NCBI RefSeq assembly: GCF_014873755.1
Contig: NZ_JADBEG010000001.1
Span: 7,724,501 to 7,788,500, forward strand
Reading direction: 5' to 3'
Origin: Amycolatopsis lexingtonensis
Lineage (GTDB): Bacteria > Actinomycetota > Actinomycetes > Mycobacteriales > Pseudonocardiaceae
DNA length: 64,000 nt
Every line of letters begins with the position of its first letter. Positions within the stretch are counted from its first letter, which is position 1. Position numbers and translations under genes: made by a program. Shown piece after piece: positions 51,286 through 58,684 of the stretch. The notes beneath the pieces are model-generated. The model did not search any database, had not been told where the DNA came from, and saw only the letters and a program-made list of their open reading frames with translations.

Positions 51286-51768
51286 ATGGCGGTGGATGAG
51301 CCGGTCACGGGCTTCGCGGTGGCTGTGGTCCGGGAAGACGGTCGGTGGCGGTGCAGTGCGCTCGACCCGGGAGCGTTGACCGAGCTGGACGCGGCGATCA
51401 CGGAGCTGGGCAAACTACGTTCCACCGGTGCGGCCTTCGGGCTACTGGCGGTCGATGACGAGTTCTTCGTGATCGTCCGGCCGAGCCCGCGTGGGCCGTC
51501 GTTGCTGCTTTCGGACGCGGCGGCGGCATTGGACTACGACATCGCGGCGGACGTCCTCGACGTCCTGCGCGTCGACCCGCCGGACGAGGAAGACGACTCC
51601 GTCTGGCCCGAGGGCGACCTGGGGCTACTGGCGGACCTCGGCCTGCCGGCGCCGGAGCTGGAGGTCATCGTCGGCGAGGTCGACCTGTACCCGGACGAGC
51701 AGCTGCAGATGGTCGCGCAGCGCTGCGGGTTCGGCAGTGAGTTCGCCAAGCTCCTGGACGAGCTCTGA
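51286..51768 (+). CDS. tRNA adenosine deaminase-associated protein
   Basis: This encodes 160 residues from ATG 51286. It is an acidic alpha/beta protein (FAVAVVREDGRWRCSALDP, LLAVDDEFFVIVRPSPRGP, LYPDEQLQMVAQRCGFGSEF) always placed just before tadA in actinomycetes. The activity is unknown. The stop is 23 bases before the tadA start, so they form an operon. Confidence 0.88.
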   Translation: MAVDEPVTGFAVAVVREDGRWRCSALDPGALTELDAAITELGKLRSTGAAFGLLAVDDEFFVIVRPSPRGPSLLLSDAAAALDYDIAADVLDVLRVDPPDEEDDSVWPEGDLGLLADLGLPAPELEVIVGEVDLYPDEQLQMVAQRCGFGSEFAKLLDEL

Positions 51769-51791
51769 GACGCCCGTCCGACACCGAGGCC

Positions 51792-52220
51792 GTGGAGGCG
51801 GCGCTGGAAGCCGCGCGCGCTCCCGGCGCGGACGTCCCGATCGGGGCGGTCGTGTTCGGCCCCGACGGCCGCCCACTGGCCGCGGCCCGCAACGCGCGCA
51901 CGGAGCTCGGCGACCCGACGGCCCACGCCGAGATCCTGGCGCTGCGCGCGGCGGCCGGCGCGGTCGGCGACGGCTGGCGGCTGGAGGGCTGCACGCTGGC
52001 GGTGACGCTGGAGCCGTGCACGATGTGCGCGGGCGCGCTGGTGCTGGCGCGCATCTCGCGGCTGGTGTTCGGGGCGTGGGAGCCGAAGACGGGCGCGGTG
52101 GGCTCGCTGTGGGACGTGGTGCGTGACCGACGTCTCAACCACCGCCCGGAAGTCCACGGTGGAGTGCTCGTGGACGAGTGCGCCGGCTTGCTCGAGACGT
52201 ACTTCGCGATGCGGCGCTGA
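51792..52220 (+). CDS. tadA: tRNA-specific adenosine deaminase TadA
   Basis: This encodes 142 residues from GTG 51792; no other start codon lies between the upstream stop and it. The zinc and catalytic residues are HAE (DPTAHAEILALR) and PCTMC (LEPCTMCAGAL). It converts A34 to inosine in tRNA-Arg(ACG) as a dimer. The length is slightly short at the N-terminus but the active site is complete. Confidence 0.92.
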   Translation: MEAALEAARAPGADVPIGAVVFGPDGRPLAAARNARTELGDPTAHAEILALRAAAGAVGDGWRLEGCTLAVTLEPCTMCAGALVLARISRLVFGAWEPKTGAVGSLWDVVRDRRLNHRPEVHGGVLVDECAGLLETYFAMRR

Positions 52221-52241
52221 CTTTTTGGGTACCTCTCCGGT

Positions 52242-52457
52242 ATGACGATGAAGCACAAGATCCAGCAAACGATCGGCGGCGCTCGTCAGAAGCTCGGCTC
52301 GGCGACGGGCAACCGCCGGCTCCAGGTCCAAGGCATGGCCCAGCGCCGCGGCGCCCAGGCCCGCGAGGCGGCTCACGACTTGCGTACGCGAGCCCGGGGC
52401 GCACTCCGGGAAGCCCAGGTCAGGTGGCGTTCGGGCGGTGCGGGCGACCCCTCGTGA
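52242..52457 (+). CDS. CsbD-like small stress protein
   Basis: This encodes 71 residues with CsbD-type features: IQQTIGGARQKLGSATGNRRL followed by a helical, basic tail. CsbD proteins are general-stress proteins of unknown action. This one is more Arg-rich than usual. It starts 21 bases after tadA. Confidence 0.65.
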   Translation: MTMKHKIQQTIGGARQKLGSATGNRRLQVQGMAQRRGAQAREAAHDLRTRARGALREAQVRWRSGGAGDPS

Positions 52458-52490
52458 GCCCGGCGCACACCCTCCGGTATTGTTCTTGGC

Positions 52491-52578
52491 GGTGGCGTGT
52501 CCGAGCGGCCGAAGGAGCACGACTCGAAATCGTGTGACGGCTAATCCCCGTCCGTGGGTTCAAATCCCACCGCCACCG
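52491..52578 (+). tRNA. tRNA-Ser(CGA)
   Basis: An 88-base class II tRNA. The acceptor stem GGTGGCG pairs with CGCCACC, with discriminator G at 52578. The anticodon loop is CTCGAAA (anticodon CGA, reading UCG), a long variable arm follows, and the T loop is GTTCAAATC. The 3' CCA is not encoded. Confidence 0.97.
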
Positions 52579-52633
52579 CTCTCACCCGGCCCCCCGGTCA
52601 GCCCAGCTGGCCGGGGGTCCGTGGGTTTCGGGC

Positions 52634-53308
52634 TCAGTCGGGCACGAGCCGCCGGAGGTTCGGGGGCGGGGCTCGGTCGTCGACCACGATGATCATGAAG
52701 ATGCCTTGGTAGTAGCGGTCCGGGAAGAACTCGAAGCCGTCCTCGTCGACCATCTTCCAATGGATTTCCGCGGTGCCCGGCAGGATGTGCGACTTCAGCG
52801 GCACGCGGATGTCGACGGTTTCGCCTGGCATCGTGTCGGTTATCCGCACCCGGACCGGCGAGCTGGGAATGCCGAGTCCGCCCGGGGCGCCCAGGCGGCG
52901 CAGGTACCGCCCGATCCACGGGACCGTGCCGGCGTTGCGGAGGCGCCACACCTTCTCGAACCGGAAACCCGGTGGCATCACGGTGCCGTCCGGCACGGTG
53001 ACGTCGGCGACGAAGGCTGATTCGTCGCCGGCGATCGGGTAGGCCGGATGCGTTACCTGCGGCCGGCGTTGTCGTGGCCCGGCCACCGTTTCGACGTAGG
53101 CCGACCACAGTTGGCCGTCGCCGCCGTAGGCCTCCTCGTAGAAGTCGATCAAATCCCAGCTCGGCGAGTCGCGACCACGTTCGACGTTGCTCAGGTGGCC
53201 TTTGCTGACGCCGGCCGCGAGGGCGGCGGCCGTCAAGCTCGCGCCGTTCGCGGTCCGGAGGTGGCGCATGGTCTCACCCAACGTCTCGAGGGCGCTCTCG
53301 CGGCTCAT
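52634..53308 (-). CDS. HTH (XRE) protein fused to an NBR1-type Ig-like domain
   Basis: This encodes 224 residues. The N-terminal XRE helix-turn-helix is MRHLRTANGASLTAAALAAG with VSKGHLSNVERGRDSPSWDL. From about residue 105 there is an Ig-like domain of the Next-to-BRCA1 type: FEKVWRLRNAGTVPWIGRYL, PGETVDIRVPL, and a C-terminal GTAEIHWKMVDEDGFEF plus FFPDRYYQGIFMIIVV. Such domains bind proteins. It is divergent, by 90 bases, from an unknown gene it may regulate. It is cytosolic and probably DNA-binding. Confidence 0.83.
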   Translation of the reverse strand: MSRESALETLGETMRHLRTANGASLTAAALAAGVSKGHLSNVERGRDSPSWDLIDFYEEAYGGDGQLWSAYVETVAGPRQRRPQVTHPAYPIAGDESAFVADVTVPDGTVMPPGFRFEKVWRLRNAGTVPWIGRYLRRLGAPGGLGIPSSPVRVRITDTMPGETVDIRVPLKSHILPGTAEIHWKMVDEDGFEFFPDRYYQGIFMIIVVDDRAPPPNLRRLVPD

Positions 53309-53398
53309 GGGACAACTCTGGTTTGGGGTTCGCCATACGGCAATCGCCCGACCTAGCGTGGTGTCTCCTCATCGCCGCGACCTGTCAGGAGACCGCTG

Positions 53399-53800
53399 AT
53401 GGCCATTCCCTCCGATGTCGATCTCGGTCAGTCACTGCGGTTGATCCGAGCGTTGAACGCTCTGCGCGTGAGCCGACGGTACGGTCCGTTACCTCAGGTT
53501 GAGGCTGCGGACGTCCTCGCCTGGCAGCTGGTCGTCGAAATGCAGAAGCGGGGGAACCGCCCAGCGGATCCCTACGGTCCCGTCGAAGTTTCGACGGCGA
53601 AAGCCCGAGCTGCGGGCTTCAAGAACCGCCGGCTTTTCGGGTATCGGGCGTACAAGGCGGGGACAGAAGTGAACATGCTGCCGCGAATGTGGGCACGGCA
53701 GATCGACGTCTTCGGTCGGGACGTGCTCGACAGTCGTGTCATCTACTGCGGCGCGGCGCACCAGAACCGCAACTATGTGCTGATCTTCGTCGCCAAGTAG
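53399..53800 (+). CDS. Hypothetical protein, 133 residues
   Basis: I do not recognise this protein. It is soluble and basic, with a helical N-terminal half (LRLIRALNALRVSRRYG, VLAWQLVVEMQKRG) and a beta-rich C-terminal half ending NYVLIFVAK. Base composition is lower in GC than most neighbours. It pairs divergently with the HTH-NBR1 gene, so regulation by that protein is plausible. It starts at ATG 53399. Confidence 0.6.
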   Translation: MAIPSDVDLGQSLRLIRALNALRVSRRYGPLPQVEAADVLAWQLVVEMQKRGNRPADPYGPVEVSTAKARAAGFKNRRLFGYRAYKAGTEVNMLPRMWARQIDVFGRDVLDSRVIYCGAAHQNRNYVLIFVAK

Positions 53801-53804
53801 CTTG

Positions 53805-53823
53805 ACTTGAAGGGAACTTGAAG
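53805..53823 (+). promoter_or_regulatory. ACTTGAAG direct repeat upstream of the NmrA gene
   Basis: ACTTGAAG occurs at 53805-53812 and 53816-53823, one helical turn (11 bp) apart, 40 bases before the start codon. It could be a regulator-binding or -35 region. Binding is inferred. Confidence 0.4.
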
Positions 53824-53862
53824 TGTGACCGTGGTCGGTACCACCCGATCAAGGAGCACTCC

Positions 53863-54639
53863 ATGAAGGTTCTCGTCACCGGAGCCACCGGTCACTCCGG
53901 GCGCCACGTCGTCGCCGGGCTGAAGGACGCCGACGTCCGGGTGCTCGTCCGCGACCCCGCCAAGGCGCCCGAAGGGGTCGAGGTCGTCGTCGGCGACATC
54001 ACGAACCCCACCGAAGCCGCCGAAAACGTCGACGCCGTCTACCTCCTCTGGCCCTTCTTTACCGCCGAAGGCATCCAACAAGCCGTAAAACCCTTCGAAG
54101 GCAAGAAGATCGTCTACCTCTCCGCCATGTCGGCCGAGGACGGCGGTGTCTGGGGAGACGTCGAGGCCGCCATCCGGAACGTCACCGACGACTGGACCTT
54201 TCTCCGCGTCACCGGCCTCGCCACCAACACCCTCGGCTGGGCGCAGCAGGCGAAAACCGGCATCGTAAGAGCGCCGTACGGGCAAGCCAAACGCTCACTG
54301 GTCCACGAACGCGACGTCGCCGACATGGCCGTCAAGGCGCTCACCGAAGACCACCGCAAGCAGATCTACCTCGTCACCGGCCCGGAAGCCCTGAGCCAAG
54401 CCACTCAAGCCGAGATCATCGGCGAAGCGATCGGAACGCCCGTCCGGTGGGAAGAACAACCACTCACAGAAGCGAAAACGCAGCTGGCCCAATACATGGG
54501 TGAGGAATTCGCAACGAGCGCACTCGCCCACTGGGCGTCACTAGTCGACGATCCAGAGCCCGTCTCGCTGGACGTCGCGAACGTGACCGGGCATCCCGCG
54601 CGGCCCTTCGAAGAATGGGCGCGCGAACACTTCAGCTGA
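53863..54639 (+). CDS. NmrA-type NAD(P)-binding protein (atypical SDR)
   Basis: This encodes 258 residues from ATG 53863 (AAGGAG upstream). The Rossmann motif is LVTGATGHSGRHVV. There is no classical SDR YxxxK, as in NmrA/azoreductase-like proteins (VYLSAMSAEDGG, FLRVTGLATNTLGW). Likely a redox sensor or quinone/azo reductase. The 3' half is richer in A-ending codons than neighbouring genes, hinting at a different origin. Confidence 0.87.
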   Translation: MKVLVTGATGHSGRHVVAGLKDADVRVLVRDPAKAPEGVEVVVGDITNPTEAAENVDAVYLLWPFFTAEGIQQAVKPFEGKKIVYLSAMSAEDGGVWGDVEAAIRNVTDDWTFLRVTGLATNTLGWAQQAKTGIVRAPYGQAKRSLVHERDVADMAVKALTEDHRKQIYLVTGPEALSQATQAEIIGEAIGTPVRWEEQPLTEAKTQLAQYMGEEFATSALAHWASLVDDPEPVSLDVANVTGHPARPFEEWAREHFS

Positions 54640-55204
54640 GCTCGACGGCGGGGCTCGTCAACGGCTCCAGTTCCTCCGCCAGCGAAGACAGCGACGCCAC
54701 CTTCGCGGAGACCGTTCGCAGCACGGCGGTGCACGCGGTGCTGACGTCGCTGACCACATCGGCCGAGCGGTCGCCGGTCAGCACCGCGGCCACCGACGCC
54801 GATGCGGCGGACGCGATGGAGCACACCTCCGACGCCGCCGACTCCGCCAGTTCGTCCAGCCGCGAGGCGATGCGGGCACCCAGTGCCGCCGTCGTGGCGG
54901 CCGCGCGGGCGGCCGCGCCGTACTGACCGTCCACTGTGTCCGCCCAGGTGCCGAACGTCTCCGCGCTGCCGCCGGTTTCCGCGCGGTCGACGCCGGCGCG
55001 GAACTCCTCCTGGGCCGACGTCACGACCAGGGAACCCGTGTCGACCGTCGTCGCCGACGTGCGGATCGCGGCCGGGGCGCAGTCCAGGTGCCGGAGCGCC
55101 GCGACCGGGTCCGGGACGCCCAGGCGGCCGGCCGCCGAGCGGAGCGACGAGAGCTCCGCCGCCGCCGCGGTCAGGGCCGGGTGCTCGAACAGCTCGAGCG
55201 TCAC
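54632..55204 (-). CDS. WXG100/ESX-like helical protein
   Basis: This encodes 190 residues (GTG start overlapping the upstream stop, GTGA). It is Ala/Ser/Thr-rich, wholly helical, with FGTWADTVDGQYG in the middle of two long helices. This is the pattern of type VII secretion-associated or polymorphic-toxin N-terminal proteins, though a strict WXG turn is not obvious. The function is unknown. It is coupled to the next gene upstream. Confidence 0.65.
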   Translation of the reverse strand: MTLELFEHPALTAAAAELSSLRSAAGRLGVPDPVAALRHLDCAPAAIRTSATTVDTGSLVVTSAQEEFRAGVDRAETGGSAETFGTWADTVDGQYGAAARAAATTAALGARIASRLDELAESAASEVCSIASAASASVAAVLTGDRSADVVSDVSTACTAVLRTVSAKVASLSSLAEELEPLTSPAVELS

Positions 55205-55557
55205 GGGGCCACCGCGATCCGGCCCCGGAAGCCGGTGCTCCGGGTGCTCTCCGCGGCCATGCGCAGCCGGCCCGCCAGGTCGGACGTCGCGTCGCCGAGG
55301 ACGCGGGCGTCGGCCTCGCGCGCGGCCAGCGCGGCCGCCCAGCGGGCCGCCAGCTCGCGGGCCTGCGGCGAGATGCCGAACGGCGTCGAGTCGACGCGGG
55401 CTTCGGCGAACCGGCCCGCCGCCTTGTCGTCGGCGGCCGCCGCCTGGTCCAGCAGGTCGGCGGCCTCGCGCAGGCGGTCAGGCCGCTTCGGGGCGAAGCC
55501 TCCCGCGCGGAGTCCCGGCAGGTCAGTGTCGATCCGCGAGCCTCTGCCTTCCGGCAT
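55201..55557 (-). CDS. ESX-like small helical protein
   Basis: This encodes 118 residues from ATG 55557 (GGAGG 5 bases upstream; an in-frame TTG at 55575 is less likely). It has two helices rich in Ala/Arg/Asp (PDRLREAADLLDQAAAADD, QARELAARWAAALAAREAD). With the following gene it forms a two-gene unit resembling ESX substrate or chaperone pairs. No secretion ATPase gene is adjacent. Confidence 0.62.
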   Translation of the reverse strand: MPEGRGSRIDTDLPGLRAGGFAPKRPDRLREAADLLDQAAAADDKAAGRFAEARVDSTPFGISPQARELAARWAAALAAREADARVLGDATSDLAGRLRMAAESTRSTGFRGRIAVAP

Positions 55558-55664
55558 GGGGACCTCCGTCGTCAAGGGCGCTCACCCGATCGTGGAAGAT
55601 CTTGCCTCATGCGCCCGAGCCGCCCGCATCGCGGTGACCTGCGCCGTTCGGCACGTTCCAACAA

Positions 55665-55832
55665 GTGGACGTCTTGACCGCGAGGCGGGACGGCGCGGAC
55701 CATGGCGTCATGCTCGCCACCTCGGAACGCATCCCCGTCCGGTGGCTCGACCGCGCCGTGAAGCGGTCGATCGGAGAGGGCGTCGTGGAGCTCCTGCTCC
55801 GCCGCGGCCGCCTGGGCTCGCCCCCTGCCTGA
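55665..55832 (+). CDS. Possible 55-residue small protein
   Basis: In the 322-base gap before the dioxygenase gene, a frame from GTG 55665 (or ATG 55710) to TGA 55830 has good third-position bias and reads IPVRWLDRAVKRS and GEGVVELLLRRGR. No clear ribosome site. It could be a real small gene or a chance frame; the rest of the gap shows nothing. Confidence 0.3.
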   Translation: MDVLTARRDGADHGVMLATSERIPVRWLDRAVKRSIGEGVVELLLRRGRLGSPPA

Positions 55833-55879
55833 CGCGAGCCCGGCGTCCGAACCCTCCCGAAAACCCTTGGAGCACAACC

Positions 55880-56797
55880 ATGTCCGTAGATCTTCCTGCC
55901 CGGATTCAGCTGCGCGAGGCCGTCACGCCCGCCGGCGGCATCGTCGAAGGCCCGCGCGTCCTGCGCGAGCCGCCGCAAACCTACGCGCACTTCCGGATCC
56001 GGCCGCTGAGCCGGGTGATCGGCGCCGAGGTCGACGGCGTCGACCTGCGCGAGCCGCTCACCCCCGAGCTGCGCGAAGAGCTCAACCGCGCCCTGCTCGA
56101 CTGGAAGGTGCTCTTCTTCCGCGACCAGGACATCACGTCGGCCCAGCAGCGCGCGTTCGCCGCGAACTGGGGTGAGCTGGAGACCAACCCGTTCATCCCG
56201 AAGGGCGATGACGACGCCGTCACGCGCTTCGAGCGCACCGCCGCCATGCCCGGCTACGAGAACATCTGGCACGTCGACGTCACCTGGCGGCCGGAGCCGG
56301 CGCTCGGCTCGGTGCTGCGGCTGATCGAGGTGCCGCCGGTCGGCGGGGACACGATGTGGGCCGACATGGCCGCCGCCTACGACAACCTGCCCGCGGACGT
56401 CCGCGCGCGCATCGACGGGCTCACCGCCGTCCACGACTACCTCCCCGGCTTCGACCGGTTCTCCGATCCCGCGCTCCTCGCGCGGTGGCAGGACCGCTTC
56501 CCGCCGGTCGAGCACCCGGTGGTCCGGACGCACCCGGAGACCGGGCGGCGCACCCTGTTCGTCAACCAGGCGTTCACCACGCACATCGTCGGCCTGGACC
56601 GCGACGAGAGCGACCGGCTGCTGCGGTACCTGTTCCTGCAGGCCCACACGCCCGAGTTCCAGGTCCGGTTCAGCTGGCGGCCCGGCTCGGTGGCGTTCTG
56701 GGACAACCGCGCGACGCAGCACTACGCGGTCAACGACTACCACCCGCACGTCCGGATCGCCGAGCGCGTCGCCATCGCGGGCGACCGGCCGTTCTGA
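55880..56797 (+). CDS. TauD/TfdA-family 2-oxoglutarate dioxygenase
   Basis: This encodes 305 residues from ATG 55880. The Fe(II) facial triad is HVD (ENIWHVDVTWRPEP) and the distal His in WDNRATQHYAVNDY, followed by the 2-oxoglutarate Arg in HVRIAERVAIAG. It probably releases sulfite from taurine or alkyl sulfonates, or oxidises a related substrate. No sulfonate transporter is adjacent, so the substrate is uncertain. Confidence 0.9.
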   Translation: MSVDLPARIQLREAVTPAGGIVEGPRVLREPPQTYAHFRIRPLSRVIGAEVDGVDLREPLTPELREELNRALLDWKVLFFRDQDITSAQQRAFAANWGELETNPFIPKGDDDAVTRFERTAAMPGYENIWHVDVTWRPEPALGSVLRLIEVPPVGGDTMWADMAAAYDNLPADVRARIDGLTAVHDYLPGFDRFSDPALLARWQDRFPPVEHPVVRTHPETGRRTLFVNQAFTTHIVGLDRDESDRLLRYLFLQAHTPEFQVRFSWRPGSVAFWDNRATQHYAVNDYHPHVRIAERVAIAGDRPF

Positions 56798-56813
56798 GCC
56801 TTAGCCTGGGGGC

Positions 56814-57260
56814 ATGACCGATGAACCCCAGGCAGTGGTGACCGGTTTCCTCAAGGCCCTCGAAGACCTAGACGTGGACCGCGCGCTGACGTTCGCGGCG
56901 AGCGACATCGTGTACCAGAACGTGCCGTTGCCGCCCGCCCGCGGCGTCGCCGCGGTCGAAAAACAGCTCCGCTTCATGGCCAAGTACGGCTCCGGGTTCG
57001 AGGCGCGCACGCACCACATCGCCGTGGACGGCAACGTCGTGCTCACCGAACGCACGGATGTGCTGCGCCGCGGCGCGTGGGAAGCGGAGTTCTGGGTGTG
57101 CGGCACGTTCGAGGTCGAAGGCGGCCGGATCGTCCTCTGGCGCGACTACTTCGACTGGACGACGTTCCTGGCCGCGAGTGCGAAGGGTGCCGGCCGGGTC
57201 GCGTTGGCCGGTGCTCGCACGCTCCTCGGCCGCTACAAGGGGAGGCAGGCGGTGCGCTAG
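56814..57260 (+). CDS. Limonene-1,2-epoxide hydrolase-like protein
   Basis: This encodes 148 residues with a SnoaL-like fold. Active-site residues of limonene epoxide hydrolases are recognisable: Tyr/Asn in DIVYQNVPL, Arg and Asp in TERTDVL and Asp in LWRDYFDW. It probably opens a small epoxide; mycobacterial relatives act on lipids or sterols. It lies 16 bases after the dioxygenase gene, so they may be co-transcribed. Confidence 0.85.
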   Translation: MTDEPQAVVTGFLKALEDLDVDRALTFAASDIVYQNVPLPPARGVAAVEKQLRFMAKYGSGFEARTHHIAVDGNVVLTERTDVLRRGAWEAEFWVCGTFEVEGGRIVLWRDYFDWTTFLAASAKGAGRVALAGARTLLGRYKGRQAVR

Positions 57261-57358
57261 GCCCGGTGCTCGCCGCGGTCGTGGTCCCGAAGGTCCACGA
57301 CCGCGGCTATCCCCAGCACCAGCACGAACACGCAGCTGAGAACAATCAGCCCCCACAT
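57257..57358 (-). CDS. 33-residue single-pass membrane miniprotein
   Basis: ATG 57358 with a strong GGGAGGGAG box upstream encodes one hydrophobic helix (WGLIVLSCVFVLVLGIAAVV) and a short charged tail (DLRDHDRGEH). The stop overlaps the stop of the epoxide hydrolase-like gene. The ribosome site and membrane pattern make it credible. The function is unknown. Confidence 0.6.
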   Translation of the reverse strand: MWGLIVLSCVFVLVLGIAAVVDLRDHDRGEHRA

Positions 57359-57607
57359 GATCGTTCTCCCTCCCCCCGTGTCGTGCCGACCGCGAGCTGT
57401 CGGGGAGTGGTCTGTGCCACTTTTCCGGCGGCTCATGGAGACCGTACCGCCGCTTCACGCAGGTTGTTCCCGGCCTTGAGCTTCATTTAAGGCAGATGCG
57501 CCGGATGGGCGACAAGCCGGTGTCCGGCTGTCACAGAACGCGCGCGATCCGTTACCGCCACCGTCCTCCCCGCCGCCACCCTCAACGGAGGAGCTTCGCT
57601 CCACTGT

Positions 57608-58558
57608 TCACACAGTGCCTAAACCGGACACCGAGGCGATTCCGTCGTGGACGGACACCTTGGTCGAGCGCAACGCCGAAACGTCCGAGAGGTACCGAAG
57701 CACCTTCCCCGCGTCCTCTCCGGCCAGCGGCTCGCACTCGTTGTCCGCGTTCCGCCGCACCGGGATCAGCTCGAGCCGGGGCTCGGCGCCGAACATGCAG
57801 CCCGCCAGCAGCCCGTCGACGTGCCGCCCGCGCATCGCCGGCCAGTCGAAGACGAGGTTGCCGAGGCTGTAGAGGATCGGGCGGCCGCGGCGGACCTCGA
57901 CGGCCTGGATGGTGTGCGGCCCGTGGCCGACCACCAGGTCGGCGCCGGCGTCGATCGCCGCGTGCCCGTACGCGACCTGGTACTCCGTCAGCTCCGGCCC
58001 CGGCAGTCCCCAGTGCATGGAGACGACGACGTGGTCGTTCGCCGCCTTCGCCTGCTTGACGTCGGCGACGAGCCGGTCGAGGTGCTCGGGCACCGGTGTC
58101 GTGCGGACGAGCGGCGGGCGGCCCGGGATCTCCGCGACGCGCGGATCGGGCTGGTAAGCCGTGGTCGCAAACGCTTGCGCGACGCCGGGGAAGTCCGGCA
58201 ACGCGCTTTGCCCGCGAGACCGGAGTGCGGTGTACGCGAGGAACGCGACCTTTTCGCCCGACCGCTCGAGCACCGCGGGCGCGTGCGCGGCGTCGGGGTT
58301 GGCGCCGGCCCCGCAGTGCGCGATCCCCGCGTGGTCGAGGACCGGGAGGCTCGCCACCGCGGTGAGGTCGTTGGCGCACGAGACGACGTCGATGGCGGCC
58401 GCCGTCAGCGCTTCGGCCACCCGTGCGTCGACGGCGCCCTCGAGGTTCACGAACCGGAGGTCCGCGCCCTGGAGCAGCGGGCTCAGCCGCTCGAACGCCG
58501 TCGCCGGGGTGGCCCGGCCCTGGATGTTGACGTCTCCGCCGAGTACCAGCGTGATCAC
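57608..58558 (-). CDS. CapA-family (poly-gamma-glutamate synthesis-type) phosphoesterase
   Basis: This encodes 316 residues from GTG 58558. The CapA domain shows TLVLGGDVNIQGR, LRFVNLEGAVD, VSCANDLTAV, VVVSMHWGLPG, and VVGHGPHTIQAVEV with ILYSLGNLVFD, the metal-binding set of this metallophosphatase-like family. There is no signal peptide, so it may be cytosolic. Actual capsule synthesis genes are not nearby. Confidence 0.88.
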   Translation of the reverse strand: MITLVLGGDVNIQGRATPATAFERLSPLLQGADLRFVNLEGAVDARVAEALTAAAIDVVSCANDLTAVASLPVLDHAGIAHCGAGANPDAAHAPAVLERSGEKVAFLAYTALRSRGQSALPDFPGVAQAFATTAYQPDPRVAEIPGRPPLVRTTPVPEHLDRLVADVKQAKAANDHVVVSMHWGLPGPELTEYQVAYGHAAIDAGADLVVGHGPHTIQAVEVRRGRPILYSLGNLVFDWPAMRGRHVDGLLAGCMFGAEPRLELIPVRRNADNECEPLAGEDAGKVLRYLSDVSALRSTKVSVHDGIASVSGLGTV

Positions 58559-58684
58559 AAAACCTGCTCTGCCAAATGAGTGACGACGAAAGTAGTTGTT
58601 ACGAATCGTTGCATCTTTGTCTTCCTCCTCCTCACTTGCCCGGGGGACTATGCCACGACTGTTCAAGCACAAAGGGGACTCAGG

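Noticed and set aside
52491..52578. tRNA-Ser as an attachment site of an integrated element
   Set aside because: No integrase gene follows and no second copy of the tRNA 3' end was noticed in the window.
58559..58684. PHO box between capA and the secreted nuclease
   Set aside because: GTTACG and GTTGCA units are 10, not 11, bases apart and match the consensus poorly.
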